Part shown: one piece after another, positions 58,201 through 64,000 of the stretch
Numbering within the stretch: position 1 is the stretch's first letter
Layout: every line of letters starts with the position of its first letter
NCBI RefSeq assembly: GCF_020509005.1
Contig: NC_063019.1
Location: 3,782,001-3,846,000 of the forward strand
DNA: 64,000 nucleotides
Direction of reading: 5' to 3'
From: Fulvia fulva
Lineage: Eukaryota > Ascomycota > Dothideomycetes > Mycosphaerellales > Mycosphaerellaceae
The notes under the pieces: generated by a model
Database searches by the model: none
What the model was told of the DNA's origin: nothing
What the model saw: only the letters and a program-made list of their open reading frames with translations
Position numbers and translations under genes: made by a program

Positions 58201-60360
58201 TATTCCCTTTAGTATTACTAAGGCCATTCCGTAGCGTACGGTTATATCTAGTAGCTTCCCCCCTAGAAACGCGTACGGGGGAGTGAATTCGAGTCCCTAC
58301 TATAGGTAGTAGAGGTTAAAGTCGCCGAGGAGTACTTACTTTATGTCTTAGCTTAGGGTCCGCTCTAGGTAGGCGAGGGTTCCTAGTTCCCTACTCGTCC
58401 GACCCCGCGGTAGCGGGTTATAAACGTTATAGATCTAGATAGGGCCTTATGTCGTATCGATCTAGATTAATGTTATGTCTCCTAGGTTACCCTACTATAG
58501 TAGTATAACCTTCTACGACTTAAGGTCTATAGTCTTGCTTACGTATAAATATGTCCTTAGGATAACGCCTCGTTAGCCCGCGATTACGGTATAGTATCTC
58601 CGGTCATTATAAGTAGCTAGGAGTCCTACGTAGGGGTTGATCTATAGTTCCTATACCGTAATAACGTAGTACCGTAGCGGGTCTAGCTCTTATAGAAAGT
58701 AGCGCTAGACCTTGTCCCTACTTTTGTTTACGTTATACTATACGATAGTAATGTCGTCGTATAGTATTATTCGTTATCCGTAAGGTCTATCTCCGTGCTA
58801 ACCTACTATATCTCCTAAGCCTATATCTCGCTATCCGGCTAGCCCTAGGGCCGCTAGGGCGCCCTAAAGATTCGTATTTAGCCTAGTTCGTTAGTAGCCC
58901 GGTTAAGGTGTCGAGGCCTACCGGGAGGTAGATACGTTTACGGTTAGGTTCCCTTGTTCGTCTCTTCTACCCTCTTCCTTTTACTCGGCTCGAAGCCCTT
59001 ATATACGGTAGGTCCCTCCTACTATCGTTAGGGGTACCTAGCTAGTAGAGAGGTCCTTGCTTGTCTCGCTCGTTCTTATACTACTATTCTAGCTAGGCAT
59101 TAGCTTGAATATACTAGGTGCCTTCTACCGTAGTATACGTACCTACTCTCCTTTTTAGGCATTCCCTTCCCTAGTATAGGCCTACGTAGAAAGGACACCT
59201 TAGGGTCTTCTCCCCGTATTTTAGGGCTATATTACCGTACTATTAGCATTAGAAGCATTATAGTACCCTATAGCTACTCTAATAGATCTCCGTGTCTATT
59301 CTCTCGTAGTTCTAGAACAGTCTATTATCTAGTATCTAGTTAGCTTGTTCCGCTATCTCTACCTAGATAATAAGCGATAAATACGTCTTCTCTCGGTCTA
59401 CTATCTTATATAGCTATACCGCCTTTGTTAGTCGTACTCCCGGGGAGGTGTTCTAGTTCTATACTTAGAGGTAGGGAAGGTCTTCGACCTTAAATATCCT
59501 AGGGACTCCGTAGGCAATAACGGTATACTATTAGTAGGAGACTCGTACCGACTTCGCGACTTTAGTAGTCTACTCCTTATAGGTCTCTAGCTTTCGTCTA
59601 TTAGACTCTTATACGGTAAAGAGTCTTACTACGCCTATTGCCTCTACCCTCGCCCTAACTACCTCCTTTTGGCCGATTCTGTCGACAATCTCCTTGCTTA
59701 TTAGGACTACGATTTCTTGTTTCTCCGCCAGATTAGTAATATATAGGCGTACCGCCTTACTTGCCTTCGGAGGGGGTTAATTCTTACCTACTACTACTAT
59801 TACCTATATAGTTAGTCTCTAGGCTACCTTCTGTATTACTTATTAGATTGTCTTCGGGATTCAGTATAATAGCGCTTTTAGCGCTCCTTATAGCTATACT
59901 ATAGTGTTCTTATATACCCGGGCTAGGTGTTCGTTATCCCCTAGTAAGTTTTCCGCCTCCGTATATAGGGTCGTCTACGCTATATTGTTTATCGTTAGCC
60001 TCTACTTTCTATATAGTAGGCCTTAGCTTATGTCCTAGGTTTTCTCTTAGTTTGTTCCCCGGTTTAACTCTTAGTATAGAATGTTCGTAAGGCTATAGCT
60101 CTCGTTAGTTACTATCCTTCGCTACTATTCGGAGTCGCGCTTCCTAATTAGGTAGTTGTCCTCCGCAACTCCGTAATTCTAGGGTCTACCTTTAGAGGAA
60201 AGGGACCTCGGTTTTAGGGTTTTTTGTACTACGATTACGCCGCCGCTAGCGTAGGCGGGTCGCTACTACTTAAGTAGATTGCCCGTCTTAATAAGGGCTG
60301 TCGATTGAATAGTCCTCTATCCGTGTATTACCTCCTTTCCTAGAACGTATAATAATAGAT
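55222..60360 (-). mobile_element. LINE D copy 2, nearly full length, with target-site duplication
   Basis: Minus-strand non-LTR element of about 5.1 kb, flanked by the direct repeat aacaattatata at 55210-55221 and 60361-60372. The 3' tail is TAGATAGATAGATAG at the left. The RT carries GSTLSPILFLIFMSDLI (about 56800-56755) and GFVDDINILA (56720-56690). The part to the right of RT (about 57800-60360) should hold endonuclease and ORF1, which I read less clearly. All frames are stopped by RIP. The plus-strand ORF at 56109 is antisense. Confidence 0.85.
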
Positions 60361-61852
60361 AACAATTATATATTAGCTACTACTAGAGTATTACCCTTCT
60401 ACGCTAATACCGGTCGTAACCTAGAATTTATAGATACTAGTCTAACTACCCCTATAAAGCTTATGCCCTATAAGTAACAACTCGATATAGAATCTACGAA
60501 TGCGTTTACTAAGCGTATAAACTAGATATACGTATATCTAAGGCAAGAAATTGTGTTAGCTTAAGCATTATAAGTAGATTTTATAAACGTATATCGCTAG
60601 CTACCTCCGAATTATAATATTAGCGACGAAGTTTATATTAATACTACTAACTAGTTAATAATACGCCCGTCTAAGAAGCTCGATATTAAGAACGTAGGGC
60701 CGTACGAGATCACCGTAGTACTCCCGTATTAAAATGCTTACCGCGTTATAATACCCGATTAGTTAGGTAATCTCTATAATACTTTCTACGCCTCGCTCCT
60801 ATAACTAGCTACTAATAACCCCGAACCTAGACAGATCCTAGCACCGCCGCCTCTAATCGAGATAACCCGTAACGACGACGGCGAAATATCCGAAGAGTAC
60901 TTCGTAGAGGATATACTCGATAGGAAATATTTTAAGCTAAAGGGAAGACTACTAAAACACTTACTACCGAAGTAAGACGAGTATAAGTACCTAGTAAAGT
61001 AAAAAGAATACCGCGAGCCGAGCTAGGAGCTACTAGAAGTATTAGTAGGAGTAGCCGCCTCTATTATAGACTTCTACTATAACTTTCCGACGAAGTCTAT
61101 ACCCGCCGACTTTAAGCCGCCGTACGACTAGGTACCTAATAAGGACCGAGTTACTAGTATACTACGATCTTATACTAAGTCTAGGTAGTTGCCTACGGAG
61201 AACGCGAGTACGTCTATACCGGTAGTTATACCGTAAACTAATACGCCCGTAACGGCGTCTAAGCTATAAGTAAGGACGTTACGCTACTCGACAAGACTTA
61301 ATACGAGTGCGATAGAGTTTTATCCTATAGCCGCCGTCGATACGCCTATAGTTAATCTATAAAGCTCTATAGAAACAAACGTTATAGATATAGACTCGGA
61401 TACTTAATACGCTAGGGCTACTATAAAACCGCGTGTACCTACTTCTATAAAGATAATAACGGATAGAAGTCTCTATAATAAGCGTTAGAATAAGGATGTT
61501 ACTATATACCCTAAGCCTCTATATAGCCGTACTAGCTTAGCCGCCCGACGGATATAGTAATCGATAGGAAGGAGGATATTAAGGGTTTTGAGGATACTTA
61601 AGCTAAACAAGGTAGACTAGAGGATGATATAGTTTTCGTAGATGTACTACTATAGAGACAGAGCCGTCCGAGGACGAATAGCGATCTAAAGGGGGGGGTA
61701 CTATTACGGTTCACTACTACGTAACGTCGCGCGCCTTAGCGCTTCCTTGTATATCTCGCACACTTCGCGCTTCTCTTTCGTAGCCTTACCGAACAACGCT
61801 TATTTTACGGTAACCCTACACTATCGTCTTATAGATCACTACCCGTGATATT
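60361..61852 (+). mobile_element. Gypsy E, part 2: integrase end, chromodomain, polypurine tract, start of 3' LTR
   Basis: Resumes the integrase frame after the LINE (NNYILATTRVLPFYANTG). A GPYEITVVLPYQNAYRV segment typical of integrase C-termini follows. At about 60950-61080 there is a chromodomain-like stretch (DEYKYLVK, KEYREPS). A run ending in nine G at about 61690-61697 is the polypurine tract. The LTR begins TACTATTACGG at about 61698 and is cut after some 155 bp by PD copy 5. Chromodomains of chromoviruses steer integration toward heterochromatin. Confidence 0.75.
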
Positions 61853-62577
61853 GTATAAGAGCTATCTAATACGCTATCTCTCTACTCCCTCTCTATTACC
61901 CTATTAAACGACCTTCCTCTTTCTACTACGCCTTGCTAAACCCGTAACGACGCTCTAAGACGTAATGACACCTATTATAAACCCTATCTCGTCGAAGTTA
62001 TAGGTGTCCTAGTTTAGGATACTATACTTCTCCTTTATATTACGTATAAGTAAGGACTACTTCTCGATAACGTCTAGATCTTCTATTAGGGCTCGCTAAC
62101 GATCGTATCTACGTATTATACGAACCTTTAGCTCACGATACCGCCTAATAAACCTGTTTATCTAATTAAGACTAGCGGGCTTAAGACCCTTCTCTTATAG
62201 TAATAAATCGGCTATTACTTATATACTAGCCTTTAATAGCGGGAAACCTCTAAGATCTAGCTCGAGTATATACTCAAGTATCACCCTCTCTTCTAGCTCT
62301 ATAAGCTTCTTCGAATTAGGCTTATAGTCACCCCGAGGAGGTCGTCTATTCAATCGATACCCTACTATAGTTCGAGACGCGTCGTATACCTTTATAGTAA
62401 GTCGATTCGTAATTGTCGCGTCGCGTTTCGTAGCCTAGATAGCTAAGGTCAGTTTGGCCTCGTTTGAAGATAATATACGCTATAATAGTAGTTATATAGC
62501 TATATCTATAGAAGTGGTATAGTTCTTAGTAAAAGTGGCCCGCTCGGTAGTATAGCCCGCTCGGTAGTAAAGTACGT
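61853..62577 (-). mobile_element. PD element copy 5, inverted and truncated
   Basis: About 725 bp matching the transposase N-terminal half of PD and one terminal repeat (ending gtacgt, then TA). The other third, including the left terminal repeat, is missing. The break lies in Gypsy E's LTR. Confidence 0.8.
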
Positions 62578-62579
62578 TA

Positions 62580-64000
62580 GTATTATTAGTTTATTTTAGT
62601 AAAATCAAGTTTAAGGTCGACTCGAAGTCGAAATCTTAAGGTATTAAGGCACCTAAGGTTAAGGTTCTTAGTATTAAGCAAAGTAAGTATAACGTTATAA
62701 GTAAGGTTACAAATAAGGTTATAAGTTTTAGTTATGTCTTTATCGAGGTTCGAGTCGTTTACTAGTATTAGAGCTAGCTAAGAGTTACTAGAAAGTCTAA
62801 CGAAGGCCTATAGGCCTTATAGGGAGGCTATAATCCTAGAAGAGATAGAAGACTCGGATAGCGACGAAGACAACACCCCGGAGGCTTTAGGCTCTAATAA
62901 GGGTAAGGAAAGAGTACGACGAAATGGCTAAGAAGAGGATGACCAAAATAAGGGCACTATAACGTTAGGAATGCCCTATAGTCCGGATACGATAGTAGCC
63001 TTGTTTAGCCGTCTTACTATTACTATAGAAAATGTAGGACCTCGCTTCCCTACTCTAGGGAGTCCGGAAAACCCCCTCTTTAATAGTAGGAACGCTACTA
63101 AATTCTAGGAGAGGTTTAATGATCTTATAGACTAGTATCTACTAAGGCTATTAATTAAAACTTCTAGGGTCGCTTCGAGCGTAACTATAAGACTACTATC
63201 CGACGTTTAGTAATAAGGTTAGAGGGATAGTAAGTGAGGCGGAGCACCTTTAGGAGGTCCTTCTTAGCTAAATTTTCGAGATTCGATACCTATTCGATAT
63301 TAGGAAGTCGAGAATATCTAGAAGAGATAGTCCGGGCCGAGTAAGGGAAAAGCCCTAAGGAATAGGATATAAAGGAGTTTATCCGTCTCTTCGTAGCCTC
63401 TAGTAACCTAATTGATCCCGAAGACCTCGATAATAGCTCCCGTAGCCGTCTTCTACTTTAGGGGCTCCTAGAGTTAGTTACTAAGGCAGTTTATAAGAAA
63501 TGTAGGCTCTATCTAAAGTAGCCTAAGAAGTTTCGGCGCTTTTAAAAGATACTAGACGAGGCGACAAGTATCGCTAATAGTAAAGAAGGATAGAAGGCCG
63601 TATATACGGACTTTCTACTTACTTTACCGTAGCTTTATTAGTTAGTCATAAAGTAGATACCGCGCTTAATCTCTAAGATTAATACACTTAATAAAATAGC
63701 TATTTCCGCTACTATCGACGATAACGTTATTTAGAAAATAGTAGAAATAAGTATTTAAGCTTACTAATAAGGTCGCGCGGCGGAGTTTAGATCCTTTAAC
63801 CCTAGTAAAAATTAAAGGTCTATATAACTAGAGAACCCCGATCGCGTACCTAAACTATAGGTTTACTTAATATAGCGCCCGTAGTTATAGAACCGCGAGT
63901 AGTCTAAAGCGCTTAATAGGTGCTATTATAACTATAGTAGTACGGAACATTAGGCTAATAGGTATCCCGCGATACTATTCCTTATCTTATAAGGGTATGT
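62580..64000 (+). mobile_element. Gypsy H: leader and gag (runs off the window)
   Basis: A gag-like frame begins at ATG 62731 (MSLSRFESFTSI), acidic at first (ILEEIEDSDSDEDNTPEALG). A capsid-like FNDLIDQYLLR segment follows, and then stop codons multiply. It differs from the gag at 180-700, so it is another family. About 150 bp of leader precedes it; no LTR is visible because PD copy 5 abuts. Assignment from general gag character only. Confidence 0.6.

Overview
The window looks like a fungal chromosome segment, most likely from a filamentous ascomycete of the Dothideomycetes. This is inferred from short 46-77 bp introns, from fungal-type genes (PPS1, YND1, GH72, ASA1, F-box and 2EXR-like families) and from massive RIP-type mutation. 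A Mycosphaerellaceae-like repeat-rich genome would fit, but the species cannot be fixed from sequence alone. The window has two compartments. About 22.4 kb (roughly 4,024-26,440) is an ordinary gene island. The flanks (1-4,023 and about 26,530-64,000) are transposons in which CA and TG dinucleotides have almost all become TA while CG is spared. As a result every reading frame is full of TAG and TAA.

Gene island, left to right. First comes a fragment of a transposase helix-turn-helix, then PPS1 (dual-specificity phosphatase, four exons). Next is a structurally complete, un-RIPped Tc1 element with inverted repeats, a TA duplication and a frameshifted DD34E transposase. It lies about 100 bp upstream of a class I glutamine-amidotransferase gene. 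A Golgi-type apyrase (YND1) and a GPI-anchored GH72 glucanosyltransferase follow. On the minus strand there is a cluster of two broken F-box-like genes and three paralogous 2EXR-like genes, one with a probable GC-AG intron, then ASA1 (ASTRA/TTT-associated WD40 protein). The island ends with a patatin-like phospholipase whose frame continues for 89 codons past a TGA and carries a second zinc-finger-like motif. PPS1, YND1, GH72 and ASA1 are housekeeping or cell-wall functions. The F-box/2EXR cluster is a local, fast-decaying expansion. I see no biosynthetic cluster and no operon-like logic.

Right flank. A 1,132-bp pogo/Fot1-derived internally deleted element (called PD here) and a minus-strand LINE (LINE B) form a tandem array PD-LINE-PD-LINE-PD with a period of 5,544-5,545 bp. 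The array is followed by the LINE's 5' part, an inverted PD copy with a 99-bp internal duplication, a second LINE family, and two Copia elements in opposite orientations. The larger Copia has both 235-bp LTRs. Next come a Gypsy fragment, a 5'-truncated LINE, and a chromodomain-type Gypsy split by a nearly full-length LINE with a 12-bp target duplication. A truncated PD copy and the gag start of another Gypsy close the window. The left flank is a third Gypsy, broken by the 3' end of a longer pogo/Fot1 relative of PD.

Names such as PD, LINE B and Gypsy E are local labels. All element classes were assigned by reading motifs through the RIP stop codons, so boundaries marked 'about' are uncertain by tens of bases. 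No tRNA, rRNA or CRISPR array was recognised.
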